Shown: piece by piece, positions 43,612-51,433 of the stretch
Position numbering within the stretch: the first letter of the stretch is position 1
Layout of the letters: each line of letters starts with the position of its first letter
NCBI GenBank assembly: GCA_045536365.1
Contig: JAZSNL010000030.1
Span: forward strand, 62,001 to 126,000
Length of the DNA stretch: 64,000 nt
Source: JAZSNL01 sp045536365
Lineage (GTDB): Bacteria; Bacillota_I; Bacilli_A; ML615J-28; CAG-313
Direction: 5' to 3'
Translations under genes and position numbers: made by a program
Notes under the pieces: generated by a model
Seen by the model: the letters and a program-made list of their open reading frames with translations, nothing else
Databases searched by the model: none
What the model was told of the DNA's origin: nothing

Positions 43612-44760
43612 ATGGCAAATAGATTTGTATTAAATGAAACATCATATCATGGAAAAGGTTCTATTGAAATGATCGTAAGTGAATTAAAGGCAAGAGGTTT
43701 AAAGAAACCAATGGTTTGTTCAGACCCTGATTTAGTTAAATTTAAAGTAACAGAAAAAGTAACTAAATTATTAGATGAAGCGGGAATTGAATATACTTTA
43801 AATACTGATATTAAACCAAATCCAACAATTCAAAATGTTCAAAATGGTGTTAAATTATATAAGAAAAATAATAATGATTCAATTATTGCGGTAGGCGGTG
43901 GTTCATCAATTGATACTGCAAAAGCTATTGGTATTATTATTACTAATCCAGAATTTGCAGATGTAAGAAGCTTAGAAGGTGTTGCACCTACTAAAAATCC
44001 TTGTGCTCCAATTATAGCTGTACCTACAACAGCAGGAACTGCAGCAGAAGTTACTATTAACTATGTAATCACAGATGAAGAAAAGAACCGTAAAATGGTT
44101 TGTGTAGATGTACACGATATTCCAGTTGTTGCGGTAGTTGATCCTGATATGATGTCAACTATGCCAAAAGGTTTAACAGCAGCAACAGGTATGGATGCTT
44201 TAACACATGCAATTGAAGGATATATTACTAAAGGTGCTTGGACATTATCTGATATGTTCCATTTAAAAGCAATCGAAATTATTGCAGAAGCTTTACCTAA
44301 AGCAGTTAATAATGATCCTGAAGGTCGTGAAGCAATGGCGTTAGGCCAATATATAGCAGGTATGGGATTCTCTAATGTAGGACTTGGTATTGTTCATTCA
44401 ATGGCTCATCCTCTTGGTGCTTTATATGATACTCCTCATGGTGTTGCAAATGCGATTATTTTACCTACAGTTATGGAATATAATGCGCCATACACAGGTG
44501 AAAAATATCGAGATATTGCTATTGCGATGAAAGTTCAAGGTGTAGAAAATATGTCCATTGAAGAAGCTAGAAAAGCAGCTTGTGATGCCGTTGCCGCATT
44601 ATCAAAGGAAGTAGGTATTCCTCAAGATCTTAAAGAAATTGTTAAAGAAGAAGATTTAGATTTCTTATCTGAATCTGCATATGCAGATGCTTGCCGTCCA
44701 GGTAACCCTCGTGAAACATCAGTAGAAGAAATTAAAGAATTATATAAAAAATTATTATAA
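43612..44760 (+). CDS. Iron-containing alcohol dehydrogenase
   Basis: This 382-residue enzyme matches the group III (FucO/DhaT-like) alcohol dehydrogenases in length and motifs: GGGSSIDTAKAIG (nucleotide-binding, about 93-105), PTTAGTAAEVT, and the metal ligands in GMDALTHAIEGYI (Asp and His) and HSMAHPLGALYDTPHG (two His). It reduces aldehydes to alcohols with NAD(P)H in the cytoplasm. The exact substrate (lactaldehyde, 3-hydroxypropanal or other) is not decided by sequence alone. Its codon use and GC content are slightly higher than those of the lipoprotein genes around it, as for a well-expressed core gene. AGGAGG ribosome site; strong terminator after it. Confidence 0.93.
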   Translation: MANRFVLNETSYHGKGSIEMIVSELKARGLKKPMVCSDPDLVKFKVTEKVTKLLDEAGIEYTLNTDIKPNPTIQNVQNGVKLYKKNNNDSIIAVGGGSSIDTAKAIGIIITNPEFADVRSLEGVAPTKNPCAPIIAVPTTAGTAAEVTINYVITDEEKNRKMVCVDVHDIPVVAVVDPDMMSTMPKGLTAATGMDALTHAIEGYITKGAWTLSDMFHLKAIEIIAEALPKAVNNDPEGREAMALGQYIAGMGFSNVGLGIVHSMAHPLGALYDTPHGVANAIILPTVMEYNAPYTGEKYRDIAIAMKVQGVENMSIEEARKAACDAVAALSKEVGIPQDLKEIVKEEDLDFLSESAYADACRPGNPRETSVEEIKELYKKLL

Positions 44761-44762
44761 TT

Positions 44763-44799
44763 AAAAACATCAAACGAAATATTCGTTTGATGTTTTTTT
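44763..44799 (+). terminator. Intrinsic terminator after alcohol dehydrogenase gene
   Basis: ACATCAAACGAA pairs perfectly with TTCGTTTGATGT around ATAT, followed by seven T. Confidence 0.92.
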
Positions 44800-44839
44800 G
44801 TTTTAATTTTTGTTATTTATATAAGTAACAAAAAACACA

Positions 44840-44868
44840 TTGACTAATTACGGAAACTATGATATCAT
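44840..44868 (+). promoter_or_regulatory. Promoter of lipoprotein gene at 44902
   Basis: TTGACT (44840-44845), 17-base spacer, TATCAT (44863-44868). Confidence 0.6.
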
Positions 44869-44901
44869 ATAGGTAATAAAACTTAAATGAAGGAGGAAAT
44901 T

Positions 44902-46410
44902 ATGAAAAAACAATTAATGCTTATAGTTTTAATATTATTTTCTTGCTTTTTAACAAGCTGTGTAAAAAATCCAAAAAACAATGACATACCTATGTATTTA
45001 CACGGAAGTTATCAGGGAGAATGTTTATATGAAAATCCAGCATTTTCATCAATGATATTAGAAAAAGAATTTGTATTTGAAGAAAATAAATATAATGATG
45101 TAATTGCTGAAACAAAGACAAAAATTAATAATTTCTTTGCAAATGTTTCTTCTAATACTTTACCTCTTGATGATTTAAAAGAATGTAATCTTATTAACTT
45201 TTATGTTTTAGGAATCAAAGATGGATTAAAAAAAGGTATCTATGTATTTAAAATAAATGGTGAATTATATTTATTTGAAGCTAATTATTTTGATAGTAAA
45301 TATATTGTTCAAAGAGGATATAAATTAGAAAAAGTGGGATCTGTTAACAAAAATACTGTTATAAATACATCTAAAAATGATACGTTTTTCCCAACTGAAA
45401 AAAACGATTTTCACAAAGAAGAATTAATTCTTTTGTTTGATAAATATATAAATGAACAAAAACCAAGTTTATCACAACTAGGTGAATATGAATTATCTTG
45501 TTATACAAGTGAAGAAATATATAATAAATATCAACTTGATATCTTTGAAGTAAGTTTTGGAGATAAAATATATTATTATATTAAACATCTAGATGATATA
45601 TATTTAATTGTTCCTTTTGATTTAGGTGCTCCAAACTCTTGTTGTATTACTCATTTTGCAGTAACAGATATAAATAATGATGGATGTATAGAAATTTTAT
45701 CATCTGTTGTGTCCTTTGCTGATAGAGGATATTATTATTATTGTAATTCGTTTATAACTGTTATTGATACTAAAACTAAAAAAGGAATAGATCTTTATGG
45801 TAAACATAATGGTGTTACTTATTTCAAAGAAAATGAAGATGGTGTTATTTCTCTTTATAGCACTGGTGAAGTAAAACCAGTAGTAGAAGATTTAAATAAT
45901 GGTAAATTAGATGAAAAATATTATGATTATGCAACTGAACTAGAAAGAGTTCCGGTATTAAATGTTGCTAATTATCGATTTGATTCTAAATACATAGAAG
46001 CTTCATGTGATTTATTTGATGTGGAAATGACAATTGATGATGAAAATATTCTATTCCCTTATATATTTGATAGTGCTTCAATATATCCTCATTTTGATAT
46101 TAATGTTAAAATGAGATACCTAGGTAGTACTTTTACTTATACTTCTCCAGATGGATATTTAGATTCTGCGATAGTTAAATTTGTTAATACTGAACATCAA
46201 ATCGGTTTTGAATCTTTTGGTACAATAACAGTACTAACTAAATTTACTGTATATAATGGAATGATCATTGAACGAAATTACCGATTTAATGAAGGATTAC
46301 AACGAATAAATGAGCCTGGCGTATATGATATGGTTATTGAATATGTAAATGAAGAAACAGGTATAAGTGATAAAATAGTAATTAAAGAATTTTTAAAAAT
46401 AACAAGATAA
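44902..46410 (+). CDS. Lipoprotein, unknown function
   Basis: ATG 44902 follows AAGGAGG; the upstream in-frame ATG at 44887 contains the ribosome site and is not used. The 502-residue protein has the signal MKKQLMLIVLILFSCFLTSC with Cys 20 as lipid site. The exterior part shows beta-type segments and a DINNDGCIE section (about 255-263) like an FG-GAP/integrin-type calcium loop. No further family is recognised. Single-gene unit: promoter upstream and perfect terminator after. Confidence 0.65.
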   Translation: MKKQLMLIVLILFSCFLTSCVKNPKNNDIPMYLHGSYQGECLYENPAFSSMILEKEFVFEENKYNDVIAETKTKINNFFANVSSNTLPLDDLKECNLINFYVLGIKDGLKKGIYVFKINGELYLFEANYFDSKYIVQRGYKLEKVGSVNKNTVINTSKNDTFFPTEKNDFHKEELILLFDKYINEQKPSLSQLGEYELSCYTSEEIYNKYQLDIFEVSFGDKIYYYIKHLDDIYLIVPFDLGAPNSCCITHFAVTDINNDGCIEILSSVVSFADRGYYYYCNSFITVIDTKTKKGIDLYGKHNGVTYFKENEDGVISLYSTGEVKPVVEDLNNGKLDEKYYDYATELERVPVLNVANYRFDSKYIEASCDLFDVEMTIDDENILFPYIFDSASIYPHFDINVKMRYLGSTFTYTSPDGYLDSAIVKFVNTEHQIGFESFGTITVLTKFTVYNGMIIERNYRFNEGLQRINEPGVYDMVIEYVNEETGISDKIVIKEFLKITR

Positions 46411-46411
46411 T

Positions 46412-46442
46412 AAAAACTAGTTGATTTTTCAACTAGTTTTTT
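46412..46442 (+). terminator. Intrinsic terminator after lipoprotein gene
   Basis: AAAACTAGTTGA pairs with TCAACTAGTTTT around TTTT, followed by more T. Confidence 0.9.
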
Positions 46443-46466
46443 TTATTTGATGTTATATAAAAAATA

Positions 46467-46496
46467 TTGACAATAAACTAAGAATTAATATATACT
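46467..46496 (+). promoter_or_regulatory. Promoter of small membrane protein gene
   Basis: TTGACA (46467-46472), 18-base spacer, TATACT (46491-46496). Confidence 0.65.
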
Positions 46497-46519
46497 ATAA
46501 CTAGTAAAGGAGATATATT

Positions 46520-46942
46520 ATGAATAAAAAAACAACATTTTTTCTTATATTTAAAATTATTGGTTTTCTATTTATTATACTAAGCATATTTGGATTTATA
46601 TTATCAGCAAAAGGATTTGGTGATTTTGAAACTAATAATTTTATGATTGGAGCTGTTCTTGGAACTGTTGGATTATTTATTGGAATCACTTGTTTGATGA
46701 TAGGATTTAGAACTGAATTGGCAAAAATAGCGATTAAATCAGCAAAACATATTCAAGAAGAAAATAAAGAAGATTTAAAAGATATTGCGGATACATCAGC
46801 AAAGATTACTGGTGATGCGGTAAAGGTAACGACAAAAAATATTAAAGAAGGATTAAAAGAAGAAACTATTTATTGTAAACATTGTGGATTGCTAATAGAT
46901 GCTGATTCTATATTTTGTAGTCAATGTGGTAAAAAACAATAA
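46520..46942 (+). CDS. Two-span membrane protein with C-terminal zinc ribbon
   Basis: A 140-residue protein with two membrane helices (about 8-30 and 42-65), a charged helical linker, and a zinc-ribbon end (YCKHCGLLIDADSIFCSQCGKKQ, described in part: two CxxC pairs). This plan is common among small Bacillota membrane proteins of unknown role. AAAGGAG precedes the ATG. Stop is followed by degenerate non-coding sequence. Confidence 0.75.
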   Translation: MNKKTTFFLIFKIIGFLFIILSIFGFILSAKGFGDFETNNFMIGAVLGTVGLFIGITCLMIGFRTELAKIAIKSAKHIQEENKEDLKDIADTSAKITGDAVKVTTKNIKEGLKEETIYCKHCGLLIDADSIFCSQCGKKQ

Positions 46943-47421
46943 TAATAGACTAGTCAAGACATGTGTTGACTATGGAGTTGATGTCCTTAATTTAGATGAA
47001 AATAATATAAAAATAGGAAATTTAGTGTATAAATATAGATATTTAGCTTATGTAGTATGTCCAAAAGGATATAGATATATAGAGTGAAGGTATAGAACTA
47101 ATATAGTCTTAAGTATTAACTTCTACACTACTAAAAGTTGGAATTTATGAAAAATGAGTTTAATTTAGTAATTTATAGTTTTTTGAACATTAAAAAATGA
47201 TTATATAAAAATAAGGTAAATAAAATTATTTATCAATTCGGAAATACCAACTTTTATTGCCAACTCATATAATAATAAAGTTGGTAATAAAATATAAAAT
47301 GTATGTTTAGAAAATATGTGTTTAATAAGGTTGGAAAAATGAAAAAATTAAAGTTCTTTATGGTTGTAAAAATGCAATTTTTGTGGTGTAATATAGTTGG
47401 AAAAATGCAAGAGGTGATAAT
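46943..47421. other. Non-coding stretch with repeated GTTGNAAAAATG motif
   Basis: No convincing gene; short frames in the first 145 bases have no ribosome site. About 47250-47300 has an inverted repeat (GCCAACT with AGTTGGT, A/T arms). Between 47330 and 47412 the motif GTTGGAAAAATG or GTTGTAAAAATG occurs three times, directly before the ATPase stub, much like the repeats before the stub at 37945. Confidence 0.45.
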
Positions 47422-47541
47422 GTGTTATTCAGAAAAGCATATAAAGACATAAAAAAATGGTTTGATTCTACTAATAAAAATGCGTTATTAATTGATGGAG
47501 CAAGTCAAATTGTAAACATTGATATTAGTGCTTTAAAGTAA
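47422..47541 (+). pseudogene. Truncated AAA ATPase (DUF4143-type), second N-terminal stub
   Basis: A 39-codon frame (GTG start, AGAGGTGATA upstream) reads LFRKAYKDIKKWFDSTNKNA then LLIDGASQIVNID. This is the N-terminus of DUF4143-type ATPases, which normally continue GARQVGKT; here the P-loop is lost and the frame ends. It is followed by a terminator. Different in sequence from the stub at 37945, so a separate loss. Confidence 0.6.
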
Positions 47542-47550
47542 GAATTAAAG

Positions 47551-47585
47551 GTGGACTTAAATATGTATTTTAAGTCCATTTTTTA
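47551..47585 (+). terminator. Intrinsic terminator after ATPase stub
   Basis: GGACTTAAA pairs with TTTAAGTCC around a short loop, then a run of six T. Confidence 0.8.
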
Positions 47586-47633
47586 CTCAAAGTAATAGTA
47601 TTAAACTAGGTTAAAATGAAAATTAACAACTTA

Positions 47634-47700
47634 TTGTCAAGTCCATAGTGTACGGGTATTATAAAACTTACAATCGCATAGTACTGACACACCTTGACAA
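47634..47700. repeat. Inverted repeat with sequence shared with recombinase end
   Basis: TTGTCAAG (47634-47641) and CTTGACAA (47693-47700) flank a 51-base core. The core's right part, CATAGTACTGACACA (47677-47691), matches 14 of 15 bases of CATAGCACTGACACA at 32836-32850 in the serine recombinase gene. It may be a scar of a related element. Confidence 0.35.
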
Positions 47701-47718
47701 GTCTATTTTATTAAAACA

Positions 47719-47747
47719 TTTACTTTTTTATTAAAATATTGTATAAT
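47719..47747 (+). promoter_or_regulatory. Promoter of hypothetical gene at 47769
   Basis: TTTACT (47719-47724), 17-base spacer, TATAAT (47742-47747). Confidence 0.6.
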
Positions 47748-47768
47748 ATGTATATAAGGAGATGCTTT

Positions 47769-48449
47769 ATGATGAATAATATAAGCTCTAAAAAAGAAGA
47801 TTTAGTTAATATTTTTAAACCGTATTTATTATCTAAAAGTTATAACTATACAATTAATGATAATATATCAAAAGAATTGATAAAAGATATTATTATTCAT
47901 AAAAGTTTTCTTGCATCATTTACTTATGAAATAAGAAGCAAAAAAATGAAATATATTAATATTCTAACCGCAATTATAAATTTAACGAATTCAATATATA
48001 AATATTTAACAAGTGATTATTTAAATAGTTTTAATGAATATGATAAATGGCTAGAAAAGATAGGAAAAGAATTTTTAAAAGATTGTTTAAATTATCGAAA
48101 ATTTGAATTCGGTAAAGCTCAAAAAATGATAAATATCACAATGAAGCATTTATATTGTTATAATGTATCTGAAGAATATTTTAGATATTGTCATATCGCG
48201 TTAGATAGTATGACTTATACAGGTAGAAAAACTAATTCATTATGTGGCGGCTTTTATAAAAATGAAGTAAATGAGTTTGCCAAAACTAAAAGTTTTTCTA
48301 ATTTAACATATGATGAATATATATTAATTCAAAAAGAAATGAGAGAATATCTTTTAAAAGGAAAACATGAATATATTGATAATAAATTAAATATTATTCT
48401 CTCTCCTTTTAAAGCTGAATTTTATATATGGCCTAAATATAAAAAATAA
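47769..48449 (+). CDS. Hypothetical helical protein
   Basis: The frame is open from 47739, but those codons overlap the promoter; ATG 47769 (or 47772) has AAGGAGAT upstream (226 residues). It is lysine- and tyrosine-rich and helical, with no signal peptide or membrane helix, so it is probably cytoplasmic. A segment with MTYTGRKTNSLCGGFYKNEVNEF is distinct. No family is recognised. The next gene (a lipoprotein) follows after 27 bases and may share its message. Confidence 0.55.
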   Translation: MMNNISSKKEDLVNIFKPYLLSKSYNYTINDNISKELIKDIIIHKSFLASFTYEIRSKKMKYINILTAIINLTNSIYKYLTSDYLNSFNEYDKWLEKIGKEFLKDCLNYRKFEFGKAQKMINITMKHLYCYNVSEEYFRYCHIALDSMTYTGRKTNSLCGGFYKNEVNEFAKTKSFSNLTYDEYILIQKEMREYLLKGKHEYIDNKLNIILSPFKAEFYIWPKYKK

Positions 48450-48476
48450 ATTGCTTTTATACAGGAAGGAAAATAT

Positions 48477-48992
48477 ATGAAAACAAAAGGGGTTATTATA
48501 TTTATAATTACATTATTTTTATTTACTCAAACAAGTTGTAAAAAAGAAGTAGTTTTTAAAGCAGAAAAAACAGAAATTACTTTAGGTGTTAAAGATGAAT
48601 ATATACCTAATTTAATAATTGAAAATATTAAAAAATATGAATTAGAATACATATGTAGTTCTGATATTCTTAAAATAGAAAATGGGGTTATTCGTTGTTT
48701 ATCAGAAGGAAAATGCGATGTTATCATTTCCATTAAAGATCGAAATGATATAATTCCTATCATTTTAAACATAAAAGTAGTAAATAAAGTACCTAGTAAA
48801 ATAATATGTGATAAAGAAGTAGAAGTTATTATTAATCAAACATATAAATTAAATCCAAATTTATCACCAACAACTGCTGTAACAACATTACTGTATTCAT
48901 CTAATGATACTAGTATTGTAACTGTTGATGAAAATGGATTAATTAAAGGAGTTTCTGAAGGAAGAAAAAGAATATATATTTGTCTTCTTTAG
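48477..48992 (+). CDS. Big2-domain lipoprotein, 3' end replaced
   Basis: The 171-residue protein has a lipoprotein signal (GVIIFIITLFLFTQTSC, Cys 21), an exterior region of about 80 residues and one Big2 (bacterial Ig-like) domain (about 102-165; SKIICDKEVEVIINQTYKLN ... VTVDENGLIKGVSEG). The fold should finish with about 10-20 more residues (such as G.A.I.V...), but instead the frame runs into IYICLL and stop. The bases beyond about 48960 belong to a TetR-type gene end in another frame, so the natural 3' end has been lost by a deletion or recombination. Confidence 0.6.
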   Translation: MKTKGVIIFIITLFLFTQTSCKKEVVFKAEKTEITLGVKDEYIPNLIIENIKKYELEYICSSDILKIENGVIRCLSEGKCDVIISIKDRNDIIPIILNIKVVNKVPSKIICDKEVEVIINQTYKLNPNLSPTTAVTTLLYSSNDTSIVTVDENGLIKGVSEGRKRIYICLL

Positions 48993-49098
48993 TTTTGGAT
49001 TAGTTGCCATAATTCAAAAATGGATTGAAAATGATTGTAAAGATGAAATTCCTAAAATGGCAGAATTTATTAAAAATGTTATTGGATATCATAATTAA
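48961..49098 (+). pseudogene. C-terminal remnant of a TetR-family regulator
   Basis: In the frame of 48964 the sequence reads KEYIFVFFSFGLVAIIQKWI then ENDCKDEIPKMAEFIKNVI, ending in TAA at 49098. FxxxGLxxIIxxWIxxxxKxxP is the usual C-terminal helix pair of TetR-type regulators. There is no start codon or DNA-binding domain; the fragment is joined directly to the Big2 lipoprotein gene. Confidence 0.55.
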
Positions 49099-49131
49099 AA
49101 AATAAAAAGGTAATACCTTTTTATTTTTTTA
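49098..49131 (+). terminator. Intrinsic terminator before glpK
   Basis: AAATAAAAAGGTA pairs with TACCTTTTTATTT around a tiny loop, followed by T. Palindromic, could act in both directions. Confidence 0.75.
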
Positions 49132-49181
49132 CTTTATTATCTAATTTTATGATATAATAATAGTACATATCGGAGGTAACT

Positions 49182-50684
49182 ATGAGTAAATTAATAATTG
49201 CGGTAGACCAAGGAACAACAAGTAGTAGAGCAATCGTCTTTAACGAAGAAAGTGAAATTATTGAATCTAGTCAAATGGAACTAGGTTTAATATGTCCTAA
49301 AAGCGGATGGGTTGAACAAAGTCCTAAAGAAATATGGGAAACAGTTTATCAAACATTAAAAGAAGTTATTATAAGTCCTAAAGTAAATGAAAAAGATATT
49401 GTTACTATTGGTATTACTAATCAAAGAGAAACAACAGTTATTTGGAATAAAGAAACAAAAGAACCTATTTATAATGCGGTAGTATGGCAATCAAGACAAT
49501 CACAAGATATTTGTGAGGATTTGATTAATAAAGGTTATAGTGATTTAGTGAAACAAAAAACAGGATTGATTATTAATCCATATTTTTCAGCTACTAAAAT
49601 TAAATGGATTTTAGATAATGTTAAAGATGCAAGAAAACTTGCAGATGAAGGAAAATTATTATTTGGTACTGTTGATACATATTTAACATGGTGTTTAACA
49701 GAAGGAAAGCTTCATATAACTGATTATACTAATGCTTCTAGAACAATGTTATTCAATATTCATGAATTAAAATGGGATGAAGAATTATTAGATATACTTG
49801 GAATCAATGAATCAATGTTACCAAAAGTCGTTAATTCAAGTGAAAACTATGGTATTGCGACTGCATTAAAAAAGATTGATAGTAGTTTAAATATTCCTAT
49901 TTGTAGCCTTGTTGGTGACCAACAAGCATCACTTTTTGGACAATGTTGTTTTGAACAAGGTGAGGTTAAAAACACATATGGAACTGGTTGTTTTATGTTA
50001 ATGAATACAAAAGAAAAACCAATTGATTCTAAAAATGGCCTTCTTACTACTATTGCGTGGGGAATAGATAATAAAATAGAATATGCTTTAGAAGGCTCTG
50101 TTTTTATCGGAGGATCAGCTGTTCAATGGTTAAGAGATGGAATGAAAATGATTGATAAATCAGGTGATGTAATTAAATATAGTGATATGGATGAAATACC
50201 TGGTAGTGCTGGTGTTTATGTTGTTCCTGCATTCGTAGGTCTTGGTACTCCATACTGGGATAATGATGCGCGTGGAGCGGTGTTTGGATTAACACGAGCA
50301 ACGAAAAAAAGTCATTTTATTAACGCTACTGTTGAGTCTATAGCCTATCAATCTAAGGATGTTATGGAAGTGATGAAAGAAGATTCCGGTATCGAAATAG
50401 CTAGTATTGGTGTTGATGGCGGAGCAAGTATTAATAATTATTTAATTCAATTTCAATCTGATATTTTAGATTGTAAGATTGTGAGACCTAGTTGTTTAGA
50501 GACAACTGCCCTTGGTGCAACATATCTTGCAGGTCTTGCGGTAGGTGTATGGAAGGATAAAAATGAGCTTAAAAAGCTTCAAAAAGTTAATCAAATTTTC
50601 TTACCAAGAATGAATAATTTAACAAGAGAGAAGCTTTATTCTGGATGGAAAAAGGCTGTTGAAGCAACAAGAGTATTTAAATAA
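49182..50684 (+). CDS. glpK: Glycerol kinase
   Basis: This 500-residue enzyme matches GlpK in length and motifs: VDQGTTSSRAIVF (phosphate-binding, residues 7-19), NQRETTVIWNK, GTVDTYLTWCLT, GDQQASLFGQ (near 245), and the C-terminal ATP-binding GVDGGAS. It phosphorylates glycerol to glycerol 3-phosphate with ATP in the cytoplasm, feeding glycolysis and lipid synthesis. CGGAGGT precedes the ATG; TATAAT lies at 49153-49158 with a weak -35. Perfect terminator after the gene, so a single-gene unit here. No glpF or glpO in the window. Confidence 0.97.
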   Translation: MSKLIIAVDQGTTSSRAIVFNEESEIIESSQMELGLICPKSGWVEQSPKEIWETVYQTLKEVIISPKVNEKDIVTIGITNQRETTVIWNKETKEPIYNAVVWQSRQSQDICEDLINKGYSDLVKQKTGLIINPYFSATKIKWILDNVKDARKLADEGKLLFGTVDTYLTWCLTEGKLHITDYTNASRTMLFNIHELKWDEELLDILGINESMLPKVVNSSENYGIATALKKIDSSLNIPICSLVGDQQASLFGQCCFEQGEVKNTYGTGCFMLMNTKEKPIDSKNGLLTTIAWGIDNKIEYALEGSVFIGGSAVQWLRDGMKMIDKSGDVIKYSDMDEIPGSAGVYVVPAFVGLGTPYWDNDARGAVFGLTRATKKSHFINATVESIAYQSKDVMEVMKEDSGIEIASIGVDGGASINNYLIQFQSDILDCKIVRPSCLETTALGATYLAGLAVGVWKDKNELKKLQKVNQIFLPRMNNLTREKLYSGWKKAVEATRVFK

Positions 50685-50712
50685 ACCAAGATTATCTTGG
50701 TTTATTTTTTAT
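50683..50712 (+). terminator. Intrinsic terminator after glpK
   Basis: AAACCAAGAT pairs with ATCTTGGTTT around one or two bases, followed by A-TTTTTT. Confidence 0.88.
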
Positions 50713-50772
50713 TTATAATAGGAAATAATCATTAAGTAAATAGCGTTGATAATTTATTTTTTTGAAAAAAAT

Positions 50773-50833
50773 CAAGTAAAAAAGTCCTTTTTATTAAATT
50801 TTACTTGCTTACTCTTACCATTTGTGGTATAAT
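50773..50833 (+). promoter_or_regulatory. Promoter and operator of the SipW/fibre operon
   Basis: TTGCTT (50805-50810), 17-base spacer, TATAAT (50828-50833). The perfect inverted repeat CAAGTAAAA (50773-50781) / TTTTACTTG (50799-50807) ends on the -35 box. The same CAAGTA/TACTTG half-sites occur at the promoter at 62472. Confidence 0.7.
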
Positions 50834-50893
50834 ATATTGAGTATAATGGACTATTATTAATTATTAATTTTTGGGTGAAAATAGGCGATATAG

Positions 50894-51433
50894 ATGAAAA
50901 AGACAATTAAAAAAGTATTTCAAATTATTCTAATATCATTTATTAGTTTAGTTTTAATTATATTTATATCTCTATGGAATATTAAAAGTTTAAAAAGTGA
51001 AGTTCTTCCTATGCCATTTGATATGGCAATGGCTGTTATTTTAACTGATAGCATGGAAAAAGAACTAAGTGTTAATGACTTAGTAATTATTAAAAAAACA
51101 AATGATTATACTATTGATGATGTTGTCGCATTTGATGCGGGGGATAAAATAGTAGTTCACCGTATTATTAGAATTGATGATAATGGAATTATCACTACTA
51201 AAGGTGATGCAAATGAGGATGAAGATCCTTCAATTAGTGTTGATAAAATAAAAGGTGAAGTTATTAAATCATATCCTAAAATTGGATTAATGATTAGAAC
51301 GGTTAAAAGTCCAGCAGGTAGTATAATATTACTAGTAACATCAGTGTTATTATTAATTATTTCTTTTCTTGCAGAAAGAGAAGAAAATAAAGAATTAGAA
51401 AATAGAAAGGAGCCTGAATATGCAAAAGAGTAA
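50894..51433 (+). CDS. sipW: SipW-type signal peptidase I
   Basis: A 179-residue protein with an N-terminal membrane helix (about 8-28), the catalytic box ILTDSMEKEL (Ser about 53), VVHRIIRIDDNG (His about 89 in place of the usual Lys), and GDANEDEDP. A C-terminal helix (about 140-162) is present. The Ser/His pair and the two-span plan identify the ER/SipW-type of signal peptidase, which in Bacillus cleaves TasA and TapA. It is first in an operon with three likely substrates. Its 3' end overlaps the next gene by 14 bases. No classical ribosome site is strong here (GGCGATATAG), so its level may be low. Confidence 0.85.
   Translation: MKKTIKKVFQIILISFISLVLIIFISLWNIKSLKSEVLPMPFDMAMAVILTDSMEKELSVNDLVIIKKTNDYTIDDVVAFDAGDKIVVHRIIRIDDNGIITTKGDANEDEDPSISVDKIKGEVIKSYPKIGLMIRTVKSPAGSIILLVTSVLLLIISFLAEREENKELENRKEPEYAKE

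Noticed and set aside
46899..47087. 62-codon plus-strand frame overlapping the zinc-ribbon gene end
   Set aside because: Its first part is an out-of-frame shadow of the zinc ribbon; there is no ribosome site and the rest shows no family resemblance.
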